This document shows positions 8,282 through 15,873 of a stretch of DNA of 64,000 nucleotides, one piece after another. The notes below the pieces were generated by a model. That model saw nothing but the letters and a program-made list of their open reading frames with translations, was not told where the DNA came from and searched no databases. The DNA lies in contig JARKPB010000010.1 of the NCBI GenBank assembly GCA_029975475.1, forward strand, positions 124,001 through 188,000, read 5' to 3'. The stretch comes from Anaerolineaceae bacterium. GTDB taxonomy: Bacteria; Chloroflexota; Anaerolineae; Anaerolineales; Anaerolineaceae. Made by a program: the position numbers and the translations under genes. Within the stretch, counting starts at the first letter, position 1. The number at the start of each line of letters is the position of its first letter.

Positions 8282-8832
8282 GGCCGCCCCGGCCTGACCA
8301 TCAACCAGGAATCTTCCATGCGGCCCTCGTGCAGTTCGTGGGCCGGCAGGTATTTCACCTTCGCGAACCCGCATTTTTCGTAACAGCGGATCGCGCGCAG
8401 GTTTCCGGCGTGCGGGTCAAGGGTCAGCCAGTCCGGGGCGTATTTCGCCGACAGGTATGCGCTGATCAGCTCCACCGCGCGGCTGCCCAGCCCCTGACCC
8501 CACAATTCCGGCTCGCCGATAAACAGATCCAGGCCCATGACGCGCTCCCCGGAGGCGAAGCCGTACTCAGCCAATTCTTCCCCTTCAATGAAAGAAAATT
8601 GCAGATATCCCACCGCGCGCCCCTGCCATTCGATAATGCAGGCGGTGGTGAGCGGATCAGCCGCCAGGAAATTATCGCGCACCATTTGCAGGCTGTGCGG
8701 GCGGTCGCGGCCTTCGTAAAATTCGAGCACGCGCGGGTCGTTCAGCCAGCGATGCAGCGCGGCCAGATCGGCGGGTGAGTCCTGCGCGGGCCGGAGGATC
8801 AACCCCTCCCGTGCGATGAGCGCATCAGACAT
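8257..8832 (-). CDS. GNAT acetyltransferase, AAC(6')-like
   Basis: A 191-aa GNAT protein resembling the aminoglycoside 6'-N-acetyltransferase branch: WLNDPRVLEFYEG, then GLDLFIGEPELWGQGLGSRA (acetyl-CoA loop QGLGSRA) and TLDPHAGNLRAIRCYEKCGF. The reading frame extends upstream to 9288, but that part is antisense-frame noise over the Nudix gene. The ATG at 8832 fits the family N-terminus and overlaps the Nudix stop region by 8 bp. The true substrate is unknown and resistance is not implied. It is the last gene of the dppA-Nudix-GNAT group. Confidence 0.8.
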   Translation of the reverse strand: MSDALIAREGLILRPAQDSPADLAALHRWLNDPRVLEFYEGRDRPHSLQMVRDNFLAADPLTTACIIEWQGRAVGYLQFSFIEGEELAEYGFASGERVMGLDLFIGEPELWGQGLGSRAVELISAYLSAKYAPDWLTLDPHAGNLRAIRCYEKCGFAKVKYLPAHELHEGRMEDSWLMVRPGRPQPLETRK

Positions 8833-9451
8833 GCTTGAGGTAATCCAGCCAGGCGCGTTGAGGTTCGACGATCGGCGGCGGCGGCTGCAGCGGCAGCCAG
8901 GTCGGTTGAAAGCGGTGATCCAGGTCGCCGTCCACTTCCCAGCGGTCCGGACCGTCAGAAGGGGCATGGAACAGAAAGAAGTCGCGCACCAGACGGCGGC
9001 CGAGATTTTCGGTTGGAACCCAGCCGTCCACCCGGCGCCTGATCGGGCGTTCCGGCAAAGTGAAATCGCGTTCCACAAAAGCCGCCAGGGTAAAACCATT
9101 GCGCTGATCCTGAGCTTCAACATACAACCCGCGCGTGAGGATGAAGGGAGCTGCGGGAGGAGCCAGCAGATTGGGAGCGGACAGCATGGGCATACGCCGC
9201 AGGCAAACAAAATGGACGCCTTCCAGAACCGTCTCTTGCCGCCCGAGATGGCGCAGCGGCAGGCCGCAATCCAGCCCGGTCTCCTCAATCAATTCTCGCC
9301 GCGCCGCTTCTGGCAGGGGTTCGCCAGGTTCAACAGTTCCAGCCGGGATTTGATACCCGCCCAGCGGGTGGAGGTAGGTTAACAGCTGCAGGCCATCAGG
9401 TGCCTGGCGCAGCACCAGGCAGGTTACCTTCCCGACAACAGGCTGCCTCAT
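8825..9451 (-). CDS. Nudix hydrolase
   Basis: A 208-aa protein with a complete Nudix box, GTVEPGEPLPEAARRELIEE followed by TGLD, matching GX5EX7REUXEEXGU. It therefore should hydrolyse a nucleoside diphosphate linked to another moiety. The substrate is not apparent. The C-terminal 80 residues are outside the core fold. Its ATG overlaps the end of the M55 peptidase gene (ATGA) and its end overlaps the GNAT start, so the three genes form a translationally coupled unit. Confidence 0.85.
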   Translation of the reverse strand: MRQPVVGKVTCLVLRQAPDGLQLLTYLHPLGGYQIPAGTVEPGEPLPEAARRELIEETGLDCGLPLRHLGRQETVLEGVHFVCLRRMPMLSAPNLLAPPAAPFILTRGLYVEAQDQRNGFTLAAFVERDFTLPERPIRRRVDGWVPTENLGRRLVRDFFLFHAPSDGPDRWEVDGDLDHRFQPTWLPLQPPPPIVEPQRAWLDYLKHV

Positions 9452-10272
9452 ATACTGACCAGATTAACGGCGGCGCGGAAGGCGCGGAAACCGGAAACGA
9501 TATCCTCGGCACTGAATTCGATCCGCCGCCCGTCCAGGCGTTTTACACCCGGCATCAGACTAGCGCTGTCAGCCATGACGGTATAAAAATATTCAATGGT
9601 AAAAGTAACCGGCGCGCCCAGCTGAAGCGGGGCGGGCGCTTTGCCTTCAAAGAAACGGCGCACGGCCGCCTCTGCCCCGGCGCGGATCTTTTCCTGCGCC
9701 ACCGCTGGCGGCAGCACGCTGGCCGATTCGCGCCCGCTGGCCCGCTTGACCTGCACGGTTTCAATTTCCCCCACCCATTCGCGGGCTTCAGCGCAAACGC
9801 TCTGATCGCCGCTGATCAGCAGAGCGGGCACGCCGTAATGACCGCATACCGCCGCATTTAACCCAAATTCGCCGGTCAGGCGCCCGTTAATCCACAGGTT
9901 GGCGACCCTGCGGCTGGACCAGGTGTGATCGAGCACGGCGTTGGGGGTCCCAATTCGGGCATGGTATCCGATAAAAAAAGCCGCGTCCACCCCGGCATCC
10001 GCGCCGGAAGCCATAGACATGGGCGAGGGCGAACCGCAATTCAACACCGCCCGGGGGTCGAGTTCTTCCACCAGGATATTGGAACCGCTCCAGTGTCCGT
10101 CGGTTACCAGAAATTCGGTCGCGCCGGCAGCCGCGGCCCCGGCGATCGCCGCGTTGACATCCTGGGTCATAATGCGGCGGAAGCGCTGATACTCGGCGTG
10201 GCCCGGAGTCACATGATCCCAGTTGACAACCCCGGAAATACCCTCCATATCACAGGCGATTAAGAGCTTCAT
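9448..10272 (-). CDS. dppA: M55 family D-aminopeptidase (DppA-like)
   Basis: Zinc-dependent D-aminopeptidase of the DppA family, which releases D-amino acids from short peptides and is thought to help reuse cell-wall D-peptides. At 274 aa it has the typical length. Landmarks are CDMEGISGV at the N-terminus, VTDGHWSGSNI, and FIGYHAR, which carry the family's metal ligands. A GGAGG ribosome-binding site sits upstream of the ATG. It heads the group with the Nudix and GNAT genes. Confidence 0.85.
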   Translation of the reverse strand: MKLLIACDMEGISGVVNWDHVTPGHAEYQRFRRIMTQDVNAAIAGAAAAGATEFLVTDGHWSGSNILVEELDPRAVLNCGSPSPMSMASGADAGVDAAFFIGYHARIGTPNAVLDHTWSSRRVANLWINGRLTGEFGLNAAVCGHYGVPALLISGDQSVCAEAREWVGEIETVQVKRASGRESASVLPPAVAQEKIRAGAEAAVRRFFEGKAPAPLQLGAPVTFTIEYFYTVMADSASLMPGVKRLDGRRIEFSAEDIVSGFRAFRAAVNLVSI

Positions 10273-10312
10273 TGAAAAACCTCCAGATTAAGTTGGGAGA
10301 CCAGCGTGCAAA

Positions 10313-10762
10313 TCACTGGGCAGCGGCCCAGACGGTCAGAGCGGTAAACAGACCCAGCAACACTCCGGCGATGACTTCCAGCGGGGAGTGGCCGAGAACT
10401 TCTTTGAGGCGGTTGCGGTCAAACGTCTGGCCGGGAAAGAGCTCTTCAACCAGACGGTTAATCATGCGCGCGTGCATGCCCGCCTGGCGGCGAACCCCGG
10501 CAGCATCATAAACAATTATCATGGATACCGCAAGGCCAAGAGCAAACAGGGGGGTGTTAAATCCTTCAAACAGTCCAATCGCCAGCGTGGTGGCGGTGAT
10601 CAGCGAGGAGTGGGAAGAGGGCATCCCGCCGGTGGTAAACATTACCCGCCAGTCCCAACGTTTATCCACCAGCCGGCTGATGGGCAGTTTTAAGAACTGG
10701 CCCAGCGCCCAGGCAATCAGCCCGGAAGCCAGCACTGGATTATTGAGCAATTCGGGAATCAC
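10313..10762 (-). CDS. Divergent PAP2 family (DUF212/YuiD-like) membrane protein
   Basis: A small integral membrane protein of 149 aa with about four hydrophobic segments. The DUF212 signature is clear: GGMPSSHSS, VYDAAGVRRQAG and LGHSPLEVIAGVLLG, which correspond to degenerate acid-phosphatase (PAP2) motifs. Phosphatase activity is uncertain because the motifs diverge from true PAP2 enzymes. Its start lies 3 bp from the xseB stop, so it is the last gene of the xseA-xseB transcript. Confidence 0.82.
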   Translation of the reverse strand: MIPELLNNPVLASGLIAWALGQFLKLPISRLVDKRWDWRVMFTTGGMPSSHSSLITATTLAIGLFEGFNTPLFALGLAVSMIIVYDAAGVRRQAGMHARMINRLVEELFPGQTFDRNRLKEVLGHSPLEVIAGVLLGLFTALTVWAAAQ

Positions 10763-10765
10763 GTC

Positions 10766-10975
10766 TCACTCCTCACCGGTCAGCTGGCGAATTTTCAGTT
10801 CAGCCTGTTCCAGCAGCGCGGAACAGCGCTGGCTGAGAGCCTGACCGCGCTCAAACAGCGCCATCGACTCCTCCAGCGGCTGTTCGCCGCTTTCCAGGCG
10901 GGCGACGATCGCTTCCAGTTCGGAAAAAGCCTCTTCATAAGTAAGTTGGTTAATATCCTTCTGATCAGCTTTCAT
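10766..10975 (-). CDS. xseB: Exodeoxyribonuclease VII small subunit
   Basis: A 69-aa coiled-coil subunit of exonuclease VII, which degrades single-stranded DNA with XseA. The hallmark LTYEEAFSELEAIVARLESG is followed by PLEESMALFERGQALSQRC. The start codon overlaps the end of xseA (10972-10975), the usual arrangement for this pair. Confidence 0.92.
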   Translation of the reverse strand: MKADQKDINQLTYEEAFSELEAIVARLESGEQPLEESMALFERGQALSQRCSALLEQAELKIRQLTGEE

Positions 10976-12219
10976 TCCAAGCTCCTTTGCGGCCGGTCGC
11001 GTGAATCCGGACCGATGACCTCGACTCCAAGCGCGCCGTCGCGCAGCCGGGCGCTGAGGCGGTCGCCTGAATTCACCCCGCTGACGCTCGTTACCAGGCT
11101 GCCGTCCGCGCGGCTGAGCAAAGCGTAACCGCGATTCAGCACGTTGAACGGGTTGAGGGCGGCCAGACCGCCCTGCAAGCGTGCCAGGCGCGACGATTCC
11201 AGGCGGATGCGGTGCGCCGCGCTCTGGGCAAGGCGGGCAGCCAGTCCATCCAGAGCCTGACGGCCTGAACGGATTTTCCAGGCCGGGGACGCGTGCGCCA
11301 GTCGTAAAGCCAGCGAGTCAAGCCTGGCGCGCGGCAGACCCGCGGCGGCCAGAGCAGCCTGAAGCAGCCGGCGGTTGAGCTGGCTCAACTCCGCCTGCAG
11401 ATCCTGGACATCCGGCGTGGAGAGAACCGCCGCGGCGGTGGGGGTAGGCGCGCGCAGGTCGGCGGCGAAATCCACCAGGGTGAAATCGGTCTCGTGGCCG
11501 ACCCCGCTCACCACGGGCGCGCGCGAGGCAGCCACAGCCCTTACCAGGTTTTCATCATTAAACGCCCACAGGTCTTCAAGAGAACCGCCCCCGCGCGCCA
11601 GTAAAATCACCTCAACGCGCGGATCTCGGTTCAAGCGCTCCAGCGCCGCAATCAGCTCTGAAGGCGCGCTTTCTCCCTGCACAGCCGCGGGCGCCAGCCA
11701 GACTTCGGCCAGCGGATAGCGCCGGGAAAGGGTGTTCAGCATATCCTGCAGCGCCGCCCCGGTAGCCGAGGTTACAATGCCGATCACTTTCGGCCGCGGC
11801 GGGAGGGGGCGCTTGCGAGATGGATCAAACAATCCTTCCGCTTCTAAGCGGGCTTTTAGCCGTAAAAACTGCTGGTACAGATAGCCCTCGCCCGCCGGGC
11901 GCAGGCTGTCTACATACAATTGATAGGTGCCGTCGCGCTCGTATACGCTGACCGCACCGTGCGCCTCCACAGCCTGCCCGTTCTGAAGAATGCCCAGCAG
12001 CCTGGCAGCGGCATTACGCCAGATCACGCAGCGTAAAGCAGCGAATTCATCTTTCAGGGAAAAGTACACATGCCCGGACGCCGGTCGGGAGAGATTGGAG
12101 ATTTCACCGCGCACCCAGACATCCTGCAGAATGTCATCTGCTTCCAGAACCTGACGTAAGTGGCGGGTGAGTTCTGCCACTGACAGAGAGAGGCTGGAAA
12201 ACAGGGGGATTTGTTCCAT
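10972..12219 (-). CDS. xseA: Exodeoxyribonuclease VII large subunit
   Basis: Catalytic subunit of exonuclease VII, 415 aa from the chosen start. An N-terminal OB-fold (SVAELTRHLRQVLEAD, then VRGEISNLSRPASGHVYFSL) precedes the nuclease domain with IGIVTSATGAALQDML and LARGGGSLEDLWAFNDE. The open frame extends to 12540, but that extension is a shadow of the divergent HIT gene. The ATG at 12219 matches the family start and lies 6 nt from a consensus promoter with no ribosome-binding site, so it is probably leaderless. Confidence 0.92.
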   Translation of the reverse strand: MEQIPLFSSLSLSVAELTRHLRQVLEADDILQDVWVRGEISNLSRPASGHVYFSLKDEFAALRCVIWRNAAARLLGILQNGQAVEAHGAVSVYERDGTYQLYVDSLRPAGEGYLYQQFLRLKARLEAEGLFDPSRKRPLPPRPKVIGIVTSATGAALQDMLNTLSRRYPLAEVWLAPAAVQGESAPSELIAALERLNRDPRVEVILLARGGGSLEDLWAFNDENLVRAVAASRAPVVSGVGHETDFTLVDFAADLRAPTPTAAAVLSTPDVQDLQAELSQLNRRLLQAALAAAGLPRARLDSLALRLAHASPAWKIRSGRQALDGLAARLAQSAAHRIRLESSRLARLQGGLAALNPFNVLNRGYALLSRADGSLVTSVSGVNSGDRLSARLRDGALGVEVIGPDSRDRPQRSLE

Positions 12220-12225
12220 CCCTTT

Positions 12226-12254
12226 AGGATACCCCGCAAGAGATGGACTGTCAA
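12226..12254 (-). promoter_or_regulatory. Consensus sigma-70 type promoter of xseA (leaderless)
   Basis: On the minus strand, TTGACA (12254-12249) and TATCCT (12231-12226) are separated by exactly 17 bp. The -10 box ends 6 nt before the xseA ATG, so transcription should start at the A of the start codon. This is the best-formed leaderless promoter in the window. Confidence 0.75.
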
Positions 12255-12335
12255 CTTTGACGCCTGATTCAGATTTCTTTGCTACAATAAGAAATACCGC
12301 GGCAGGCAGGCGGAAAAACAGATTCAGGCGGTTGA

Positions 12336-12815
12336 ATGAAGCGCATTTTTTCCCCGTGGCGCATGAAATACATTGAAAAAACCGAGCCGGTTCAGGGCTG
12401 CGTCTTCTGCAGCGGATTGAGCCTACCCGACGGACCGGAGAACCTGATCCTGGCCCGCGGCGAGCGCGTCTTTGCCATGTTGAACCGTTTTCCATACACC
12501 GGCGGGCACCTGATGATTGTGCCGTACGCGCATGAATCAACCTTTGAAGTCCTGGAGCCCCAGACCCGCGCTGAAATTATGGAGTGGATTACCCGATCGA
12601 TGGGCGTGCTCCGCAAGGTGTACAACCCGCAGGCGTTCAACATTGGCGCGAACATCGGCGCGGCCGCCGGAGCGGGGATCGCCGAGCATGTCCATTTTCA
12701 TGTCGTCCCGCGCTGGGCAGGCGACAGCAACTTTATGTCAGCGGTCGCTGATACGCGCGTACTTCCCGAAGACCTGGAAGAAACCTACCGCCGCCTGAAA
12801 GCCGCCTGGGATTAG
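12336..12815 (+). CDS. HIT family hydrolase/phosphorylase (Ap4A-type)
   Basis: A 159-aa histidine-triad protein. The catalytic HVHFH has its histidines at 118, 120 and 122, and the core begins with CVFC, a pair of cysteines seen in many bacterial HIT proteins. It probably hydrolyses or phosphorolyses dinucleoside polyphosphates or AMP-amidates. The ATG at 12336 is used; an in-frame ATG at 12363 (MKYIEK) is a plausible alternative. It is divergent from xseA and convergent with the DUF5667 gene. Confidence 0.85.
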   Translation: MKRIFSPWRMKYIEKTEPVQGCVFCSGLSLPDGPENLILARGERVFAMLNRFPYTGGHLMIVPYAHESTFEVLEPQTRAEIMEWITRSMGVLRKVYNPQAFNIGANIGAAAGAGIAEHVHFHVVPRWAGDSNFMSAVADTRVLPEDLEETYRRLKAAWD

Positions 12816-12825
12816 CCGGCCCGGC

Positions 12826-13989
12826 TTATGGCGTGGGACCCGGCGGCGGATCCGTCGGATCTTCAACCGTCGGCTCTTCGCTGGGGGTTGGTTCCAGCGT
12901 GCAGACCGGTTCCGGTGTAGGGGTGGGCTTTGGTTTCTTGACCCCCACGGACGGTGTGTCGGTGCGAATCGCCGGGTTTTCTTCCCCGCGCCATGGGTCC
13001 CGAATCACGGGCGTCTGTGGGGTCGCCTCCAGAGTTTCCACGATTCGGGTTCTGGCTTGGTTCTTCGACTCCGCATCCGCAGGGGGAATCGTCAGCGCCG
13101 GAGCTCCTGTCCCGTTCAACGCTTCGGCGGTCAACGCAAAAAGCTGCCCGTTCTGGTAACGGATGGCCAGAATTCGCAGCGGTTCTGATACTTTAGGCAC
13201 ACCGACCACCAGAGTGCTTGCATCGAAAGCAATCCGCTCATCCCCAATAATCCAGCCGCCGTCGCCGATGAACTCAAGGCGGCCTTCGATTTTAAAGAGC
13301 TTATACCGGATGTCCTTCAGCTGCACCATTTGGGTTGGCAGGGTTCTACCCGCTACGCGGACATACACATCCTTAAGATTCTCGAGCGGCGGCACCTGGC
13401 TGGCATCAAACGTCAACGGAATCCGGCCCACCTGCCAGCCTGCAGGGGTCTGAACCAGAAAACCGTAAAAGACCACGTCCGCCTCACGCCCCAGGGCGAT
13501 CAGCTGTTCAACCTCCTGGTAGCGGCGCTGTTCCAGCAGGCTCTCCCAGCCGGGAAGGCGATCGGCGGGCGTGAAGAGCGACTCGGCAGACTCGATGCCC
13601 AGTTTGAGCGGATAGAGAAAGTCGCCGGGCAAGGCGCTGGCCGAAGCGAACCCGACCCCAAGCAGGCTGCCAGCCAGCGCGATCACCACCAGCAAAGCAG
13701 CCGGGAGCGAACGGAAGGTCTTCAGCCATCCTGGCCAAGCGGTTACGGATTGTTTTTGCCCGCGCAGCTGAGATGCGGCGCTGAGAAAGGCCGCCCGCGC
13801 CTGGCTTTGCCGTTGAGGCGGCAAAACCGCGGCTGAAGCGGGTACCGCCGCCAGACGGGCCGCCTGGAACAGATCGCGCAGGATCTCCGCCGATTGCGGA
13901 TCTTCTCGCAGGATCTCGTCCTCAGGTTGACCGGCGCGAATGCGCTCTAATCCATCGGCTAACAGATGACTCAATTCACGCTCATTCAT
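12826..13989 (-). CDS. DUF5667 membrane protein, likely regulator of the adjacent ECF sigma factor
   Basis: A 387-aa protein: a cytoplasmic N-terminal helical region (about 1-90), one transmembrane segment (about 95-117), then the DUF5667 motif ALPGDFLYPLKLGIESAE, an extracytoplasmic middle, and a Pro/Thr/Glu-rich tail (PKPTPTPEP). The start overlaps the ECF sigma gene by 8 bp. That coupling and the one-pass topology fit an anti-sigma or stress-sensing partner, but no zinc anti-sigma motif is visible, so the role is inferred from context. Confidence 0.72.
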   Translation of the reverse strand: MNERELSHLLADGLERIRAGQPEDEILREDPQSAEILRDLFQAARLAAVPASAAVLPPQRQSQARAAFLSAASQLRGQKQSVTAWPGWLKTFRSLPAALLVVIALAGSLLGVGFASASALPGDFLYPLKLGIESAESLFTPADRLPGWESLLEQRRYQEVEQLIALGREADVVFYGFLVQTPAGWQVGRIPLTFDASQVPPLENLKDVYVRVAGRTLPTQMVQLKDIRYKLFKIEGRLEFIGDGGWIIGDERIAFDASTLVVGVPKVSEPLRILAIRYQNGQLFALTAEALNGTGAPALTIPPADAESKNQARTRIVETLEATPQTPVIRDPWRGEENPAIRTDTPSVGVKKPKPTPTPEPVCTLEPTPSEEPTVEDPTDPPPGPTP

Positions 13990-14530
13990 CGTAACTCGCA
14001 GTTGTCATTTTCTGGCGCAGCGCCTGTAAGGCACGGAATTGAAGGACTTTTACAGCGTTGACATTTTTACCCATCAAGGCCGCCGTTTCTTCCAGTGAAA
14101 GATCCTGGCTGAAACGCAAAGCCAGCACATGCTGCTGATCGGGAGACAGGGTCCTGATGGCCCGGCGGACCTCCTCCCGGGAAGCGCGGTCCGCCACCTC
14201 GTGCTCAGGAGCCGCCTCGCCTTCGGCAGTATGATGATCTTCCAGCGCTTCTTTGGGGTTGCGGTATTTTTCGCGGTAATAATCCTGAACCAGGTGAAAA
14301 GCGGTTCCAAACAACCAGGAGCGAATATCTTTGATACGTGCATTCGGCTTTCGCAGCGCGTGCAGCAATCTCAAGAAGGTTTCACCAGCCGCATCTTCGG
14401 CAGCCTGATCGCTATCCAGGCGGTAACGCGCGTAGCGGTACACCTTTGGATAATAAGCGTCGTGCAAGGCGGCCAGAGCCTGACCATCCAGCCGGTGAAT
14501 TTTTTCAAGAAATTGCTCGCTCTCACGCAT
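13982..14530 (-). CDS. ECF (sigma-70 family) RNA polymerase sigma factor
   Basis: A 182-aa group IV sigma factor. Region 2 (DAYYPKVYRYARYRLDSDQA, then AGETFLRLL and IRSWLFGTAFHLVQDYYR) binds core polymerase and the -10 element. Region 4 (RTLSPDQQHVLALRFSQDLS, then EETAALMGKNVNAVKVLQFR) is the helix-turn-helix for the -35. The gene overlaps the downstream DUF5667 gene. Four similar ECF-type promoter sequences in this window (15335, 26222, 57811, 63045) are candidate targets. Its own upstream region does not carry the same motif at the right spacing. Confidence 0.92.
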   Translation of the reverse strand: MRESEQFLEKIHRLDGQALAALHDAYYPKVYRYARYRLDSDQAAEDAAGETFLRLLHALRKPNARIKDIRSWLFGTAFHLVQDYYREKYRNPKEALEDHHTAEGEAAPEHEVADRASREEVRRAIRTLSPDQQHVLALRFSQDLSLEETAALMGKNVNAVKVLQFRALQALRQKMTTASYDE

Positions 14531-14594
14531 ACATTGTTAGCTTATCGAAAAACAAGCGGTAACACAACCTGGATGACAATCTTTGAAGGCCGCT

Positions 14595-14632
14595 GTCTGG
14601 CAGGCTGGATCCGGTTGAACCGCCTGCCAGAC
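14595..14632. terminator. Long GC-rich hairpin between DUF5666 and sigma genes
   Basis: GTCTGGCAGGC (14595-14605) and GCCTGCCAGAC (14622-14632) form a perfect 11-bp stem with a 16-nt loop, just after the DUF5666 stop codon and before the sigma gene. It has no T-tract, so it may be a weak terminator or a 3'-end stabiliser. Confidence 0.45.
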
Positions 14633-14662
14633 CACCACGCATCCGCATTGCGCATTAATCCA

Positions 14663-15301
14663 TCACGGCGCCGCGGAACCTGAACCGCTGCCCTCTTCAG
14701 GACAATCCTCCCCGCTGTCAGGCGGGTCCTCTTCGGGACAGTTCGTTCCACCGGGCGGATCCTGCGGGACGGGATCAGTGCATTCCTCCTCAGAGCGGCT
14801 GTCATCAGAAGCGCCGCTGGAAGAAAACGCCTGCTTCGGCTGCGCTGGTCGAGCCTCGGGCGTCCGGTCTTTGGGTAAGCCGGAGACGACCCCGGGCAGA
14901 ACGGCTGAAGCGGAAGATTGCTCGTCGCATTCGACTGCCAAAGAAGAGACCGGCCCGTCTATCCGAGCCGCCGCTGCCGGAGGCGACTTGACCAGCAGCG
15001 CCAGGAAAGTGCCGTCGGCCAGCGCCAGGGCTTCAACTTCCACCGGCGCGCCATCCCTGACGCTTAACTCAAAGCGGGTGATCGCGTCAATGCGAACCAC
15101 CTTTCCGCCGACCACAAAGGTATCGGCGGTCATTTCGCTTAGAATGCCGCTGAGCCGCACTTTTTCGATCACCGGCCGAACATCCAGCGCCAGGGGGCCG
15201 CTGCGAGCGTCGGCGGCCTGCACCATACCGCTCAAATGGAAGGCGGCGGCTGACAGCACAACCAGAACAAGAATTGGAACCCAGAGCGATTTTTTGAGCA
15301 T
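14663..15301 (-). CDS. Secreted DUF5666-like protein with Asp/Glu/Pro-rich tail
   Basis: A 212-aa exported protein. Residues 1-29 form a signal peptide (LWVPILVLVVLSAAAFHLSG). A beta-rich domain follows with VRLSGILSEMTADTFVVGG and KVVRIDAITRFEL, the short repeat pattern of DUF5666 domains. The last 80 residues are low-complexity and acidic with several Cys. A Shine-Dalgarno AGGAGG lies before the ATG. An ECF-type promoter (15335-15360) precedes it, so it is a likely target of the neighbouring sigma factor. Function unknown. Confidence 0.7.
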   Translation of the reverse strand: MLKKSLWVPILVLVVLSAAAFHLSGMVQAADARSGPLALDVRPVIEKVRLSGILSEMTADTFVVGGKVVRIDAITRFELSVRDGAPVEVEALALADGTFLALLVKSPPAAAARIDGPVSSLAVECDEQSSASAVLPGVVSGLPKDRTPEARPAQPKQAFSSSGASDDSRSEEECTDPVPQDPPGGTNCPEEDPPDSGEDCPEEGSGSGSAAP

Positions 15302-15334
15302 GGCAACCTCCTGAACTGTAAATTCACAAGGTAT

Positions 15335-15360
15335 GTCGTTTTACGCTCAAAAAAGTTACA
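15335..15360 (-). promoter_or_regulatory. ECF-type promoter (TGTAAC-N16-CGAC) of the DUF5666 gene
   Basis: On the minus strand TGTAAC (15360-15355), a 16-bp spacer beginning TTTTTT, and CGAC (15338-15335) form a typical ECF sigma promoter. It shares AACTTTTTT and the same spacing with the SIMPL gene promoter at 63045-63070. Confidence 0.65.
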
Positions 15361-15371
15361 CGAATTTCGCC

Positions 15372-15809
15372 TCAAATTTCCTTTTTGACCATCACCAGCG
15401 GACCGCCCGGCGCGCCCAGCCAGCGCAGCAGGGTAAACAGCCGTAAAATCCGCCGGAAATAAGGCGGCAGTTCCCCGGCCCCCGCCGTACGAAAACCAAA
15501 ACGAGCGTACAGGCCTTCCAGCTCGGGCCGGCACATCAGATACAGCGGGCGCTGCGAACGTTCCAGCCAGTATTCGATCAATCGGCGCGCCAGTCCGCGC
15601 CCGCGCATCCCGGGCACAACCGCCAGCGAAGCCAGCTCGAGCGCCGCGCCGTGCGGTTTCACCTGGGCGCAGGCAAGCACCCGTCCCTGCTCATCCGCAA
15701 TCACCGCAAAGCGCCGCCAGTCTAAGCCGGTCGGGTTAAGGTGGTTGCTGTTGATCAGAGCACGGATGGCCGGAAAATCCTCTTTTTTGGCAGGTCGTAA
15801 TTGTTCCAT
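15372..15809 (-). CDS. GNAT family N-acetyltransferase
   Basis: A 145-aa GNAT domain protein. The N-terminus (MEQLRPAKKEDFPAIRALI) and the acetyl-CoA motif VVPGMRGRGLARRLIEYWL are clear, followed by LEGLYARFGFRTAG. The substrate is unknown. The frame is open further upstream, but that part overlaps the gatB end and the hairpin; the ATG at 15809 fits the family. It lies downstream of gatB on the same strand. Confidence 0.75.
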   Translation of the reverse strand: MEQLRPAKKEDFPAIRALINSNHLNPTGLDWRRFAVIADEQGRVLACAQVKPHGAALELASLAVVPGMRGRGLARRLIEYWLERSQRPLYLMCRPELEGLYARFGFRTAGAGELPPYFRRILRLFTLLRWLGAPGGPLVMVKKEI

Positions 15810-15823
15810 GCAGTTAACCCAAA

Positions 15824-15845
15824 CGGGGCGGATTGCTCCGCCCCG
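15824..15845 (-). terminator. Hairpin after gatB
   Basis: A perfect 9-bp stem (CGGGGCGGA / TCCGCCCCG) with a TTGC/GCAA loop lies between gatB and the downstream GNAT gene. On the minus strand it is followed by GTTTGGGTT, only a weak T-run. It may partly terminate the gatCAB transcript. Confidence 0.5.
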
Positions 15846-15873
15846 GATATTTATATTGTAACCCGCTTTGGGT

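Noticed and set aside
8833-9288. Long minus-strand extension making a 343-aa GNAT protein
   Set aside because: The extra N-terminal part is in another frame of the Nudix gene, has no homology-like features, and the GNAT family start fits the ATG at 8832.
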